Source: Gammaproteobacteria bacterium
GTDB lineage: Bacteria > Pseudomonadota > Gammaproteobacteria > Eutrophobiales > Eutrophobiaceae
DNA: 64,000 bases
Assembly: GCA_030829985.1 (NCBI GenBank)
Contig: JAURNW010000028.1
Location: 40,285-104,284, forward strand
Direction of reading: 5' to 3'
Shown: positions 1 to 10,188 of the stretch, in pieces
Layout of the letters: every line of letters starts with the position of its first letter
Position numbering within the stretch: the first letter of the stretch is position 1
Notes under the pieces: model-generated
Databases searched by the model: none
What the model was told of the DNA's origin: nothing
The model's input: only the letters and a program-made list of their open reading frames with translations
Translations under genes and position numbers: made by a program

Positions 1-1386
1 GCACAACGCACCTGCGCGGCGGCTGATCGTACTGGACATGCGATTTTACATACACTTTATCAACAGTCTTTAAAGCACGAAGCAGAGTTCTTTATTGAAT
101 ACTTTGCTTTTGACTTGATTATGGATGATGAAGGTGTATGCCGTGGCGTTATGGCATGGAACCTTGAAGACGGCAAGATTCATCGATTTCGTGCTCATCA
201 AGTGGTATTAGCCACAGGTGGTTATGGACGAGCCTTTTTCTCTGCTACTTCCGCACATACCTGTACCGGTGATGGCAATGGCATGGTCTTACGTGCCGGT
301 TTACCACTGCAGGATATGGAGTTCATTCAATTTCATCCGACCGGTATCTACGGTTCTGGCTGCTTGATAACTGAAGGCGTACGAGGTGAAGGAGGTTATC
401 TTACGAACTCTGAAGGCGAACGTTTCATGGAACGCTACGCACCATCGGCAAAAGATCTGGCTTCAAGAGACGTCGTGAGTCGTTCCATGACCATAGAGAT
501 TCGAGAAGGTCGTGGCGTCGGCAAGGATAAAGATCATATACATCTGCATCTGGAACATTTAGGACCGGAAGTGATTAATGAGCGTCTTCCGGGTATTGCT
601 GAATCGGCCCATATCTTTGCTGGCGTTGATGTGACGAAAGAACCTATCCCGGTCATTCCAACCGTGCATTACAACATGGGTGGTATTCAGACCAATTATC
701 ATGGGCAGGTCGTGACCTTAAAGAATGGCGATCCCGATACTATCGTAGAAGGATTGATGTCTATAGGCGAAGCGGCCTGTGTATCCGTACATGGCGCTAA
801 CCGTTTAGGCTCTAATTCATTACTCGATTTGATTGTCTTTGGTCGTTCTGCTGCAAATTATTGTGCTGAAAATATAAAGCCAGGACAAGCGCATAAATCG
901 ATGCCAAATGCAGGTCAGGAAAGTCTGGATCGTCTCGATAAATTACGACACAACAAGGGTTCGATCAAAACCTCCGAGATACGTAATAACATGCAACGTA
1001 CTATGCAAAACGATGCCGCTGTATTTCGTACCGGCGAAACCCTGAAAGAAGGCATTGATAAAATGGCCGACATCTGGGAATCCTATTCACAGATAAAAAT
1101 TGACGATAAAAGCATGGTCTGGAATACCGATTTGGTTGAAGCGTTGGAACTTGACAATCTTTTACGCTGTGCAATGGTCAGTATACATTCTGCATACAAT
1201 CGTCAAGAGAGCCGTGGTGGTCATGCACGCGAAGACTTTCCCGATCGTGATGATGATAACTGGATGAAACACACCCTTGCCTCATTCAATGATAAGGGTG
1301 AAGTCAGTTTCGAGTATCGACCAGTTCATATGTTTACACTGACTGACGAAGTTGAAGTGTTCCCACCCAAGAAACGTGTCTATTAA
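1..1386 (+). CDS. sdhA: Succinate dehydrogenase flavoprotein subunit, 3' part (5' end outside window)
   Basis: This is the FAD subunit of respiratory complex II, which oxidises succinate to fumarate at the inner face of the cytoplasmic membrane. The frame is open from base 1, so the first visible ATG at 115 is internal; 461 residues are visible and roughly 125 N-terminal residues (FAD dinucleotide motif, covalent flavin histidine) lie upstream. Visible family motifs are HPTGIYG followed by TEGVRGEGG (substrate-binding Thr/Arg region), HYNMGG, and [17 protein letters not shown] near the C-terminus. It is followed 17 nt later by sdhB, so sdhC and sdhD are expected upstream. Identity is secure. 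Confidence 0.97.
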   Translation, partial: AQRTCAAADRTGHAILHTLYQQSLKHEAEFFIEYFAFDLIMDDEGVCRGVMAWNLEDGKIHRFRAHQVVLATGGYGRAFFSATSAHTCTGDGNGMVLRAGLPLQDMEFIQFHPTGIYGSGCLITEGVRGEGGYLTNSEGERFMERYAPSAKDLASRDVVSRSMTIEIREGRGVGKDKDHIHLHLEHLGPEVINERLPGIAESAHIFAGVDVTKEPIPVIPTVHYNMGGIQTNYHGQVVTLKNGDPDTIVEGLMSIGEAACVSVHGANRLGSNSLLDLIVFGRSAANYCAENIKPGQAHKSMPNAGQESLDRLDKLRHNKGSIKTSEIRNNMQRTMQNDAAVFRTGETLKEGIDKMADIWESYSQIKIDDKSMVWNTDLVEALELDNLLRCAMVSIHSAYNRQESRGGHAREDFPDRDDDNWMKHTLASFNDKGEVSFEYRPVHMFTLTDEVEVFPPKKRVY

Positions 1387-1403
1387 ATAATTAGAGAACC
1401 ACT

Positions 1404-2186
1404 ATGGCTGAATTTACATTACCTAAAAATTCTAAAGTTAAACTCGGTAAAACCTTTGCCAATGCTGAAGGTGCTACGAATAAAAAAACATTCCGTGTTT
1501 ATCGTTGGGAACCTGACTCAGGTGAAAACCCAAGACTCGACTCGTATGAGATCAATCTGGATAACTGTGGCCCAATGGTCCTGGATGCAATCATTTATAT
1601 AAAAAATGAAATCGATTCAACCCTTACCTTTCGTCGCTCTTGCCGTGAAGGTATTTGTGGATCCTGCGCTATGAACATAGGCGGCACAAACACGCTGGCT
1701 TGCACCAAGGCCATTAATGAGTTTGATGGTGATGTTGCCATCTATCCGTTACCACATATGCCCGTGATCAAAGATCTGGTACCGGACTTAACCCACTTCT
1801 ATGCACAATATGCTTCAATCAAGCCCTGGATGCAAACCCAATCAGCACTCCCACCTGATGCAGAGCGACTTCAATCAAAAGAAGAGCGTGAAAAACTGGA
1901 TGGTCTGTACGAATGTATTCTTTGTGCCTGCTGTTCGACCAGTTGTCCAAGTTATTGGTGGAACAGTGACCGTTACCTGGGCCCTGCTATTTTATTACAG
2001 GCCTATCGTTGGATAATCGATAGCCGTGATGAATATACTGGCGAACGTCTGGATGATCTGGAAGATCCATTCCGCTTGTACCGTTGTCATACCATCATGA
2101 ACTGTACCAACACATGCCCCAAAGGGTTGAATCCGGCAAAAGCGATTGCCGAGATCAAAAAGCTGATGGTGTCTCGTACCGTTTAA
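1404..2186 (+). CDS. sdhB: Succinate dehydrogenase iron-sulfur subunit
   Basis: SdhB carries electrons from the SdhA flavin to the quinone site through three Fe-S clusters. The 260-residue protein has the plant-type [2Fe-2S] ligands C80, C85, C88 and C100 ([10 protein letters not shown] then C100). The C-terminal ferredoxin-like half has the [16 protein letters not shown] and [14 protein letters not shown] motifs that bind the [4Fe-4S] and [3Fe-4S] clusters. The N-terminus is about 20 residues longer than the E. coli protein, which is common outside Enterobacterales. The stop codon abuts the ATG of sdhE with no intervening base, so the two are probably translationally coupled. Confidence 0.97.
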   Translation: MAEFTLPKNSKVKLGKTFANAEGATNKKTFRVYRWEPDSGENPRLDSYEINLDNCGPMVLDAIIYIKNEIDSTLTFRRSCREGICGSCAMNIGGTNTLACTKAINEFDGDVAIYPLPHMPVIKDLVPDLTHFYAQYASIKPWMQTQSALPPDAERLQSKEEREKLDGLYECILCACCSTSCPSYWWNSDRYLGPAILLQAYRWIIDSRDEYTGERLDDLEDPFRLYRCHTIMNCTNTCPKGLNPAKAIAEIKKLMVSRTV

Positions 2187-2435
2187 ATGGAAACCGAACG
2201 TTCCCGTCTTCTCTGGCGTTGCCGGCGTGGTATTCGGGAAATGGATATTGTGTTGACTGAATTTCTTGAGCAGTCTTATGACACGCTTCATGATGATGGT
2301 AAAAAAGCATTTGTACGGCTATTGGATGAACCTGATCTGGATATACTCAACTGGATAATGGGGAAAGGTGAGCCAGAAAACATTGCCTTAAAAAACATTA
2401 TTTTATTAATCAGACAATCCAGACATATAGAGTGA
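2187..2435 (+). CDS. sdhE: FAD assembly factor SdhE
   Basis: SdhE (formerly YgfY, Sdh5/DUF339 family) promotes covalent attachment of FAD to SdhA. The 82-residue protein has the family's diagnostic WRCRRGIREMD segment (RGxRE motif) and the later LDEPDLDILNWIMG segment, at the usual length. The start directly follows the sdhB TAA. Position within the sdh operon fits its role. A later in-frame ATG at 2241 would remove the RGxRE motif and is therefore unlikely to be the real start. Confidence 0.95.
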   Translation: METERSRLLWRCRRGIREMDIVLTEFLEQSYDTLHDDGKKAFVRLLDEPDLDILNWIMGKGEPENIALKNIILLIRQSRHIE

Positions 2436-2444
2436 ACCAGCGTT

Positions 2445-3449
2445 ATGCAAGACACATGGCAGAAATTCCTGCATCAACAGGGAGCAACAATACACGATGA
2501 TGGTATTGAGCTAAATCATCCTGATCTCAATATTATAGAAACCCCTCTAGTCTCTCCCCTGGCCGGGTTTACAACGCTAGTCGTTGGCGGAAGTGAACGT
2601 CATTTATTTTTACACGGCCAATTCATCAATGATTTAAATCTGATTGAAACCCCTGCTGCGCAACTTTCTGCATGGTGTAATCCAAAAGGACAGTTGATTA
2701 CCAATTTTTTAGTGGTTAATACGGGCACAAGCTATCTATTGATTTTCAAAAAAGAGTTGAAAGAGTTTGTGCAAAAAAGACTTACTATGTTTGTCATGCG
2801 TTCCGACGTAACAATAGCTGATATTTCAGAGACATCACCACTGCTTGGCTTAGCCAATACGACTGAGCTTTCTTTATTAAATGAAAATATTCCAACAGAG
2901 CCCGGCGCAGTTCATGCGTTTGATGGCCTCATTGTCATTTGTCATCCCGATGGCTCTGGCCGCCACCTGGTCACTGGCAGCATAGATGCATTGATAAATA
3001 AACTAACGGCACACAAGAATGAGATAACAATGATAAGTAGTTCTGCATGGAATCTTTTAGATATTCTTGCGGGGCTGCCGTGGATAACATTAGCAACTCA
3101 GGAACAGTTCTTACCTCAGATGTTAAACCTCGATGTACTAAAAGGCTTAAGTTATAAAAAAGGTTGTTATCCCGGACAAGAAGTCATTGCTCGTTTACAT
3201 TTTCGTGGTGAAGTAAAAAAACGTTTACAATTAATGACTACAACTCAATCATTGACTGCAGGCAACAATCTTTATTTGAAGAATGGAAGTAAGATCGGAA
3301 CTGTTATCAATTCAGAATGCCGCACTGATGGGCTAAGTTATGCCCTTGCGATTATAGAATTGGATAAAATAAAAGAACCCCTCTTTACTGATAGGCAATG
3401 CCAGCATGAGGTTTCAATCACGGAACTCCCCTATGCTATCCACGCATGA
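2445..3449 (+). CDS. ygfZ: Folate-binding protein YgfZ (Fe-S cluster enzyme maintenance)
   Basis: YgfZ/IBA57-type proteins use tetrahydrofolate to support the activity of certain Fe-S enzymes such as MiaB. The 334-residue protein has the signature K-G-C-Y-P-G-Q-E (residues about 239-246), including the conserved cysteine, in a GcvT-like fold. It begins 9 nt after sdhE, as in several gammaproteobacteria, and its 3' end overlaps the start of aguA. MiaB, its best-known client, is not in this window. Confidence 0.93.
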   Translation: MQDTWQKFLHQQGATIHDDGIELNHPDLNIIETPLVSPLAGFTTLVVGGSERHLFLHGQFINDLNLIETPAAQLSAWCNPKGQLITNFLVVNTGTSYLLIFKKELKEFVQKRLTMFVMRSDVTIADISETSPLLGLANTTELSLLNENIPTEPGAVHAFDGLIVICHPDGSGRHLVTGSIDALINKLTAHKNEITMISSSAWNLLDILAGLPWITLATQEQFLPQMLNLDVLKGLSYKKGCYPGQEVIARLHFRGEVKKRLQLMTTTQSLTAGNNLYLKNGSKIGTVINSECRTDGLSYALAIIELDKIKEPLFTDRQCQHEVSITELPYAIHA

Positions 3450-4476
3450 AGAACAAATAGAACTACCCGCCGAATGGGAAGCACAATCAGGTATTCTCCT
3501 GACCTGGCCACACACTGAAAGTGACTGGAAAAATAATCTCGACGAGATCGGCAAGGTTTATCTTGATATGTGCAAAGCTATTTCCCAATACCAAAAATTA
3601 CTAATCATTTGTTATGACAAGCAGCATAAAGAAATGATAGAGAATTTATTCAAAGACCACGCAATAGCAAAAGATGCTTATCAACTAAGCATATGCAAGA
3701 CCAACGATACCTGGTTCAGAGATTACGGTCCAATCACAGTTCGCTGTGATGGTAGCCTGCAGTTACAAAACTTCATTTTCAACAGCTGGGGTAATAAATA
3801 CCACTCCGACCTGGATAATGCAGTATCCAGACATCTCTATAAAGAAAACTACTTCGATGAAAACCAAATGAAAGATTGTGATTTTGTTCTTGAAGGTGGC
3901 AGTGTCGAATCCGATGGCCACGGGACAATATTAACTACATCGCATTGTCTGTTGAAACGTCATCCTGATAAAACAAAAAAAGACGTCGAAAAATTATTAA
4001 ATAATTATCTTGGTGCCACTAAAGTTCTATGGCTAGACCACGGTGGAATTACCGGCGACGATACTGATAGTCATATCGATAATCTCGCTCGCTTTGTCGA
4101 TAAACATACGATTGTTTATTGTGCTTGTGATGATGTGCATAACCCCGACCATGATTCACTTAAATTGATGGAAGCAGAATTAAAAGCGTTAAGTGATAAT
4201 GAAGACAAGCCCTATAATTTAATACCTTTGCTTATGCCAAAAAATATTAAATATGACGGACAAAGCCTGCCCGCATCTTATGCAAATTTCTTGATCATTA
4301 ATCAGGCCGTTTTGGTTCCAGTTTACAACGTGCCTGAAGATAAAAATGCATTGGAAGTTTTGCAGAAGTGTTTTCCGGAACGACGTATTATTGGGATTAA
4401 CTCAACTGCAATGATTAAACAATTTGGCAGTTTGCATTGTGCCAGCATGCAACTACCAGCTGGAGTACTACATTAA
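3433..4476 (+). CDS. aguA: Agmatine deiminase
   Basis: AguA hydrolyses agmatine to N-carbamoylputrescine, the first step of the ADC route to putrescine. The protein (347 residues from this start) belongs to the PAD_porph family: DTWFRDYGPI, LEGGSVESDG, HIDNLARF and the C-terminal catalytic cysteine in GSLHCASMQLP (about C336) are all present. An earlier ATG at 3406 would add nine residues and overlap ygfZ by 44 nt; I prefer 3433 because the homologous region begins soon after it and a GGA lies nine bases upstream. The stop TAA overlaps the next ATG by one base (TAATG). Confidence 0.93.
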   Translation: MLSTHEEQIELPAEWEAQSGILLTWPHTESDWKNNLDEIGKVYLDMCKAISQYQKLLIICYDKQHKEMIENLFKDHAIAKDAYQLSICKTNDTWFRDYGPITVRCDGSLQLQNFIFNSWGNKYHSDLDNAVSRHLYKENYFDENQMKDCDFVLEGGSVESDGHGTILTTSHCLLKRHPDKTKKDVEKLLNNYLGATKVLWLDHGGITGDDTDSHIDNLARFVDKHTIVYCACDDVHNPDHDSLKLMEAELKALSDNEDKPYNLIPLLMPKNIKYDGQSLPASYANFLIINQAVLVPVYNVPEDKNALEVLQKCFPERRIIGINSTAMIKQFGSLHCASMQLPAGVLH

Positions 4477-5369
4477 TGAGTAAAATAAAGGTCGCGATTG
4501 TTCAACACACTTGTAGTAATGACTATGAAGAAAATATGAAGACAGGCATCAATGGTATAGAAAAGGCTGCCGCTCAAGGTGCAGACCTCGTCTTGCTGCC
4601 TGAGCTCAGCATGTCGACATATTTTTGTATTACAGAAGACCCTGATAATTACGATTTAGCAGAACCTATTCCCGGGAAGACAACCGAACAACTACAAGCT
4701 GTCGCAAAACAAAATAATATAATTATCGTTGCAACTGTTTTTGAAAAAAGGGCTAAAGGTTTATATCACAATACAGCAATAGTCATTGATAAAGACGGCA
4801 GTCTTGCAGGCATCTATAGGAAAATGCACATACCGGACGATCCCGGCTTTTATGAAAAATATTATTTCACACCCGGTGAGCAAGGCTTTATTCCGATTGA
4901 TACCTCTATCGGCCGACTGGGCGTTTTAATCTGTTGGGATCAATGGTATCCCGAAGCAGCAAGAATCATGGCGCTATCCGGTGCAGAGTTACTCTTGTTC
5001 CCCAGCGCCATTGGTTGGGAACCGGCTGAAACAGAACAGGAAAAAATACGGCAACGCAATGCCTGGATAACGATTCAAAAATCACATGCGATTGCCAATA
5101 ACCTGCCCGTTATTGTTAGTAATAGAATTGGTCTGGAAGATCTTGATGGCTGTGATGACAATGCAACACAATTCTGGGGTTCCAGCTTCATCGCTGGACA
5201 ACAGGGAGAAACCCTCGCTAAAGCCGCACCCGAAGACGACTGCGTTATCATAGCTGAAATAGATTTAGATAAGACAGAGCAAACAAGACGTATCTGGCCT
5301 TATTTTCGCGACCGACGCATCGAACATTATCAAGGTATCTTACAACGACATATTGATGATAAAAAATAA
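4476..5369 (+). CDS. aguB: N-carbamoylputrescine amidase
   Basis: AguB is a nitrilase-superfamily enzyme that converts N-carbamoylputrescine to putrescine, CO2 and ammonia, completing the pathway begun by AguA. In the 297-residue protein the catalytic triad is visible: Glu in LLPELSMS, Lys in YRKMHIPDDP, and Cys in LICWDQWYPEAAR (about C153). I placed the start at the TAATG overlap with aguA; an ATG at 4437 in the same frame would add 13 residues inside aguA and is not part of the family. The overlap implies co-translation and roughly equal amounts of the two enzymes. Confidence 0.95.
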   Translation: MSKIKVAIVQHTCSNDYEENMKTGINGIEKAAAQGADLVLLPELSMSTYFCITEDPDNYDLAEPIPGKTTEQLQAVAKQNNIIIVATVFEKRAKGLYHNTAIVIDKDGSLAGIYRKMHIPDDPGFYEKYYFTPGEQGFIPIDTSIGRLGVLICWDQWYPEAARIMALSGAELLLFPSAIGWEPAETEQEKIRQRNAWITIQKSHAIANNLPVIVSNRIGLEDLDGCDDNATQFWGSSFIAGQQGETLAKAAPEDDCVIIAEIDLDKTEQTRRIWPYFRDRRIEHYQGILQRHIDDKK

Positions 5370-5391
5370 TCAGCATTAAGGAAATACATCC

Positions 5392-6369
5392 ATCAGCACA
5401 CAAAATATTATCAATAGCGATTTCAAACCTGCCTGGTGGTGTCGTAATCGTCACGTGCAGTCAATGTATTTGAACCTGTTTTATAAATCATCTCCTTTAA
5501 AAACGCACAATGAACAATTTGATTTACCCGATGGTGACTTCATCGATCTGGTCTGGACCGAAGAAAAAAGCAGCGAACCTTTAATCGTCTTATTACATGG
5601 ACTCGAAGGCTCAATAGACTCACCTTATGTAAACGGGATTTTAAAAACTATAAACGAGTGCGGCTGGCAAGGTGTACTCATGCAATTTCGTGGATGTAGT
5701 GGTCGACATAACCGATTGGATCGTAGTTACCATTCGGGAGATACCGGCGATATCAACACACTCGTCACTGAATTAAAATTACGTTATCCAGATAGAGACC
5801 TGGCAGCGATAGGCGTTTCACTGGGCGGAAATGTACTTATAAAATATCTCGGCGAACAAGGCAACAATTCACCCTTTAAAGCGGCCATGGCAATCTCAAT
5901 CCCATTTGATCTCAGCAACTGCGCTAGTGAATTAAAGATCGGCTTCTCCAGAATATACCAACGTTATTTAATCAATAGCCTTAGTGATAAAGTTCGTAAC
6001 AAATTTAAAGACAGGACTGCGCCAATCGATCTAAACAAACTGAATGATTGGACGGATTTCTTTTTATTCGATGATAATGTAACAGCGCCACTAAATGGTT
6101 TTAAAAACGTGGATGACTACTACACAAAATCAAGCTGCAAACAATTCATCAAACACATCGTTACACCTACTTTAATCCTGCATAGCAAAGACGACCCCTT
6201 CATGAACGAAACAGCTCTCCCCATTGAAAATGACTTATCACCGAGTGTCACACTGGAACTCACCGAACACGGTGGCCATGTCGGGTTTATTTATGGTAGC
6301 TCACCATTCAATGTTAAGTATTGGGCCGAGAGGAGGCTGGTTGAATTTTTTAATTCTTATTTAAATTAA
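5392..6369 (+). CDS. yheT: YheT-family alpha/beta hydrolase, apparently non-ATG start
   Basis: The protein matches the YheT (UPF0017, ABHD1/3-like) hydrolases: LLHGLEGSIDSPYVNG, FRGCSG, nucleophile GVSLGGN (about S143), and the HSKDDPFM and TEHGGHVGF motifs carrying the acid and histidine. Its physiological substrate is unknown. The first ordinary start codon is a GTG at 5455, but the frame upstream back to 5380 encodes FKPAWWCRNRHVQSMYLNLF, a segment conserved at the N-terminus of the family. Within that stretch there is no ATG, GTG or TTG. A Shine-Dalgarno-like AAGGA at 5378-5382 is nine bases before an ATC at 5392, which I use as provisional start (325 residues). Family call is firm; start is uncertain. 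Confidence 0.85.
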   Translation: MSTQNIINSDFKPAWWCRNRHVQSMYLNLFYKSSPLKTHNEQFDLPDGDFIDLVWTEEKSSEPLIVLLHGLEGSIDSPYVNGILKTINECGWQGVLMQFRGCSGRHNRLDRSYHSGDTGDINTLVTELKLRYPDRDLAAIGVSLGGNVLIKYLGEQGNNSPFKAAMAISIPFDLSNCASELKIGFSRIYQRYLINSLSDKVRNKFKDRTAPIDLNKLNDWTDFFLFDDNVTAPLNGFKNVDDYYTKSSCKQFIKHIVTPTLILHSKDDPFMNETALPIENDLSPSVTLELTEHGGHVGFIYGSSPFNVKYWAERRLVEFFNSYLN

Positions 6370-6414
6370 ACTTTTATCTTAGCTGAAGTTATATTTTTTA
6401 TATAGAATCTCTGT

Positions 6415-7302
6415 TCACGCAAACCTCGGCAATACATATGCTAACGCCATTGGTATTGAAACAATACTAAACGCATTTCCAAACAACACCATGGCAGCAA
6501 CCTTGGCTGGCTCCTGATCATAATGTTCGGCAAACATAAAATTCATGACTGCTGGCGGAAGTGAACCAAATAAAAATAAAACGCCTTGCTCCAATCGTGT
6601 TAATTCCAACCATGGACTGATCAGCAGCACGATCGCAATACCACAAACTGGAGCTAGTAAAGCTCCTAACATTCCCAGTCTCCACTGCGATAACCTGATA
6701 TCTACCAGCCGTACACCTAAAGCAAATAACATCAACGGCACACAAACATTACCTAACATTCTAACCGGTTCAAGCAATGTACCGGATATTTCAACTTTCA
6801 ATACGCTTAATGTAATTGCTATCAACACAGTCATTATCATTGGTGTCGTTAATACCTTAACAAGGCTCGCTTTTTTATTAAGCCAATAGTTAACAATAGT
6901 GATGTGAAAGAAATTACAGACAACGAAAATAATTACCGCTGCAGACAGCGCAGTTTCGCCAAAACTTAAAATGACTAATGGTAGACCCAGATTTCCGGCA
7001 TTCCCAAACATGATGGGAGGACATAAACTTTTAGGATCAATGTGTAGCAACCAGGAGACAAGCCAGGCGATCAGACCGGAGAATAAGATAACCAATGTAA
7101 CTGCCAAAGCAAGATGACCAAATAAGCCAGTGACGCCAGCCTTCTCATAGATCACACTAAACAGTAAACATGGAATAAAGACATCCATGTTGAGGCGATT
7201 GGGCACGGTCATATCTGGTGCAAATTTTCTTGCATATAAGAGCCCGGCCATTACGATCGCAATGATTGGGAGGGTTATTTCAAAGATTCGGATAGCAATC
7301 AT
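6415..7302 (-). CDS. AEC-family (auxin efflux carrier-like) permease
   Basis: A 295-residue inner-membrane protein with about ten hydrophobic segments and the AEC family's landmarks: an N-terminal PDMTVPNRLNMDVFIPCLLF region, PIMFGNAGNLGLPLVILSFG in the middle, and FALGVRLVD, then FGSLPPAVMNFMFAEHY near the C-terminus. Bacterial members export or import small organic acids such as malonate or malate; the substrate here cannot be told from sequence. It converges with yheT and reads away from dsbB, so it looks monocistronic. The neighbouring malic enzyme gene is on the same strand but separated by dsbB, so I draw no functional link. Confidence 0.82.
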   Translation of the reverse strand: MIAIRIFEITLPIIAIVMAGLLYARKFAPDMTVPNRLNMDVFIPCLLFSVIYEKAGVTGLFGHLALAVTLVILFSGLIAWLVSWLLHIDPKSLCPPIMFGNAGNLGLPLVILSFGETALSAAVIIFVVCNFFHITIVNYWLNKKASLVKVLTTPMIMTVLIAITLSVLKVEISGTLLEPVRMLGNVCVPLMLFALGVRLVDIRLSQWRLGMLGALLAPVCGIAIVLLISPWLELTRLEQGVLFLFGSLPPAVMNFMFAEHYDQEPAKVAAMVLFGNAFSIVSIPMALAYVLPRFA

Positions 7303-7420
7303 TACAAGAATTATGAATAGAAATTTTTATTTTTAGCCTCTTCAGGATATTATGCCGTATTAATTACCACGTCGGTAAGTAGAATGGGCTCTTTATAACT
7401 TATAACAACACTATGACGCT

Positions 7421-7930
7421 ATGCTGACATCAAGACTTTTTTATCTGTTCCTTTTTACTGTTTGCCTTTCCCTACTCGGCTTTGGCTTGTACCTGGAACA
7501 CGTTAAAGGTCTCGAGCCATGCCCTTTATGTGCATTTCAACGTATGGCTTATATCGCAATATCCATTATTGCACTCATAAGCGCCATACATAATCCAAAG
7601 AATGTATTTCGCATTATTTATAATATTTTACTGATCATTGTTGCACTGATTGGCGCTGGTATAGCAGGTCGACAAACCTGGCTGCAACATTTACCGCCGG
7701 AGCTTGTACCAGAATGCGGCCCAGGTCTGGACTACATGCTTGAAGTATTTCCTCTAGGCGAAGCCTTGAAAATGATCCTGAGTGGTTCTGGCGAATGTGC
7801 CGAAGTACAATGGCGTTTTATTGGGTTTAGTATTGCTGAGTGGAGTCTGGTTTGTTTTAGCATGATTGTAATAGCCACAGTTATAGCAACATTTATTTTA
7901 AAACCAGAAAGACGCTTGTTTAACTTCTAA
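7421..7930 (+). CDS. dsbB: Disulfide bond formation protein DsbB
   Basis: DsbB reoxidises periplasmic DsbA by passing electrons to quinones. The 169-residue protein has four transmembrane segments and both cysteine pairs: C34/C37 in GLEPCPLCAFQRMAY (first periplasmic loop) and C99/C126 in PECGPGL and GSGECAEVQW (second loop). R41 after the first pair is the conserved quinone-interacting arginine of the family. It is monocistronic and ends six bases from the convergent maeB gene. DsbA is not in this window. Confidence 0.95.
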   Translation: MLTSRLFYLFLFTVCLSLLGFGLYLEHVKGLEPCPLCAFQRMAYIAISIIALISAIHNPKNVFRIIYNILLIIVALIGAGIAGRQTWLQHLPPELVPECGPGLDYMLEVFPLGEALKMILSGSGECAEVQWRFIGFSIAEWSLVCFSMIVIATVIATFILKPERRLFNF

Positions 7931-7936
7931 TTTCGT

Positions 7937-10186
7937 CTAAACCACTTCTAATAGGGACTGGGATTCATTTGCCTTAATCTGTGCATCCACAACAGCGATA
8001 GCGCTGGCATTTACAATACGTCGCACAGTAGAAGAAGGTGTCAAAATATGCACCGGATGATTCAAACCAACTAATATTGGGCCAATTGATGTGCCTTCAC
8101 CAAGTATCTTGACCATATCATAGGCAATCTTTGCTGCATCCAGATTGGGCATAATTAACAAGTTTGCGTTATCCACTAACTTCGAATAAGGCAATACCCG
8201 TCTTCGTATATCACTGAGTAAGGCTGCATCGGCACGAATCGGTGCCTGTACTTGCAGATCAGGATCTTGTTTATGAATTATTTCCATTGCTGCTCTCATC
8301 TTGATACAGGTATCCGAATCAATATCATCACCATTGGAAAATGAGAGTAATGCCGCACGTGGCGTCAGACCAAAACGCTTAACGGTTTCTGCCGCCAGTA
8401 AAGTATTATCAGCGATCTGCTCAGCAGTAGGATCAACTGTGACTGCAGTATCACAGATAAAAAATGCACCTTTCTTCAACAGCAGCACATTGACTGCAGC
8501 GGCCTGTTTATATTCTTCATTGATACCCAACTCTCTTATGACATGTGCAAGATGGTCATGAAAATGTCCATCCGTTCCACAGATAATGGCGTCTGCCTCA
8601 CCTTGCTCTACCATTTTAGTGGCTACACAAGTATTAACCTCGGAAATGCCATCCAGATTGACGTTTACTTTTTCCATATATTCAGTGGGATTCACGATTT
8701 GTACATCGACCCCGGGTCTTAATCGCAGTCCCATTTGTTTAATCCTGTTCTCTATAATATTCGGATCACCGATTAAAACAGGTTTTGCCAATCCTTCATC
8801 AAGTACAGACTGAACGCTATGTAATATCTTTGTTTTTTCACCTTCTGCATAAACGAGTCGTTTCGGGTCTGCTTTCGCTTTTACAAATAATGGTCTCATC
8901 AGAATGACCGACTCAAAGATATATTGTGATAAATGCTGACGATAAGCTTCCATATCCTCGATTGGTCGAGTCGCAACACCACTATCCATCGCTGCTTGAG
9001 CAATCGCCGGAGCGAGTTTCATGATTAAACGTGGATCAAATGGTTTAGGGATTAAATATTCTCGTCCGAACTTAAGTTGCTCTCCACCATAGGCCGCTAG
9101 AACTGCCTCGGGGGTTTCTTCCTCTGCCAACTCTGCCAGGGCGTTGACCATAGCAATCTTCATTTCGTCATTGATTGTGGTAGCAACAACATCAAGTGCA
9201 CCACGAAAAATATAAGGGAAACACAAAACATTATTTACCTGATTCGGATAATCTGAACGACCAGTCGCAATGATCGCATCTTCTCTTACGGCCTTGATTT
9301 CTTCCGGCAAGATCTCAGGAATTGGATTCGCGAGGGCAAAGACAATCGGGTTCTCTGCCATACTTCTAACCATTTCCTGCTTTAAAACACCGGGCGCAGA
9401 CAGTCCAAGAAAGATATCGGCTCCTTTCATTACATCAGACAAGGTTCTTAATTTAGTATCGCTGGCAAACATGCGTTTATGTGGTGTTTGCTCAGCACGA
9501 CGGTTTTTATAAATGACACCGACATGATCAACCGCGATGATGTTGTTCTTTTTCATGCCCAGCTTAACCAACAACTTGAGACAAGCAATACCAGCTGCTC
9601 CTGCACCCGTCGTTACCAGCTTAACTTCAGATATATCTTTATTAACAACCTTTAGAGCATTAATAATTCCAGCCGCAACGATGATGGCTGTACCATGTTG
9701 ATCATCATGGAAGACAGGGATCTTCAGCCGTTTGCGTAGTTTGCCTTCTACAAGAAAACACTCGGGAGATTTAATATCTTCCAGATTTATTCCACCGAAG
9801 GTCGGTTCAAGGCTGGCAATGATATCAATGAGTTTATCCGGATCGTTTTCATTGATCTCAAGGTCGAAAACATCGATACCGGCGAATTTTTTAAAGAGTA
9901 CTGCCTTTCCTTCCATGACTGGTTTTGCAGCAAGCGGACCAATATTGCCCAGACCCAATACTGCTGTACCATTCGTAATCACAGCGACTAAATTTGAACG
10001 TATGGTTAAATCTGCAACAAGGCGACTTTCAGTAACAATAGCCTTACAAGGTTCTGCAACACCCGGACTATAAGCCAATGCTAAATCGCGTTGATTCGCC
10101 AGCGGTTTGGTTGGGGATATTTCTATCTTTCCAGGTTTTGGAAAGCGATGATAATCGAGTGCCGACTTTTCTGTTTCGTCTGTCAT
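7937..10186 (-). CDS. maeB: NADP-dependent malic enzyme with phosphotransacetylase-like domain
   Basis: MaeB decarboxylates malate to pyruvate and reduces NADP+. The 749-residue protein has the full two-part architecture of the large malic enzymes: an N-terminal malic domain (RDLALAYSPGVAEPCKAI, HDDQHGTAIIVAAG), a Rossmann NAD(P) domain (VTTGAGAAGIACLKLL), and from about residue 425 a PTA_PTB domain that in this family is regulatory, responding to acetyl-CoA. Its stop is 6 nt from the dsbB stop, so no separate terminator fits between them. The 5' end is 2 nt from the ffh stop on the same strand, so ffh and maeB may be co-transcribed. Confidence 0.95.
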   Translation of the reverse strand: MTDETEKSALDYHRFPKPGKIEISPTKPLANQRDLALAYSPGVAEPCKAIVTESRLVADLTIRSNLVAVITNGTAVLGLGNIGPLAAKPVMEGKAVLFKKFAGIDVFDLEINENDPDKLIDIIASLEPTFGGINLEDIKSPECFLVEGKLRKRLKIPVFHDDQHGTAIIVAAGIINALKVVNKDISEVKLVTTGAGAAGIACLKLLVKLGMKKNNIIAVDHVGVIYKNRRAEQTPHKRMFASDTKLRTLSDVMKGADIFLGLSAPGVLKQEMVRSMAENPIVFALANPIPEILPEEIKAVREDAIIATGRSDYPNQVNNVLCFPYIFRGALDVVATTINDEMKIAMVNALAELAEEETPEAVLAAYGGEQLKFGREYLIPKPFDPRLIMKLAPAIAQAAMDSGVATRPIEDMEAYRQHLSQYIFESVILMRPLFVKAKADPKRLVYAEGEKTKILHSVQSVLDEGLAKPVLIGDPNIIENRIKQMGLRLRPGVDVQIVNPTEYMEKVNVNLDGISEVNTCVATKMVEQGEADAIICGTDGHFHDHLAHVIRELGINEEYKQAAAVNVLLLKKGAFFICDTAVTVDPTAEQIADNTLLAAETVKRFGLTPRAALLSFSNGDDIDSDTCIKMRAAMEIIHKQDPDLQVQAPIRADAALLSDIRRRVLPYSKLVDNANLLIMPNLDAAKIAYDMVKILGEGTSIGPILVGLNHPVHILTPSSTVRRIVNASAIAVVDAQIKANESQSLLEVV

Positions 10187-10188
10187 TA

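Noticed and set aside
1801..2291. Open frames on both strands inside sdhB
   Set aside because: Shadows of sdhB/sdhE; no ribosome site or family resemblance.
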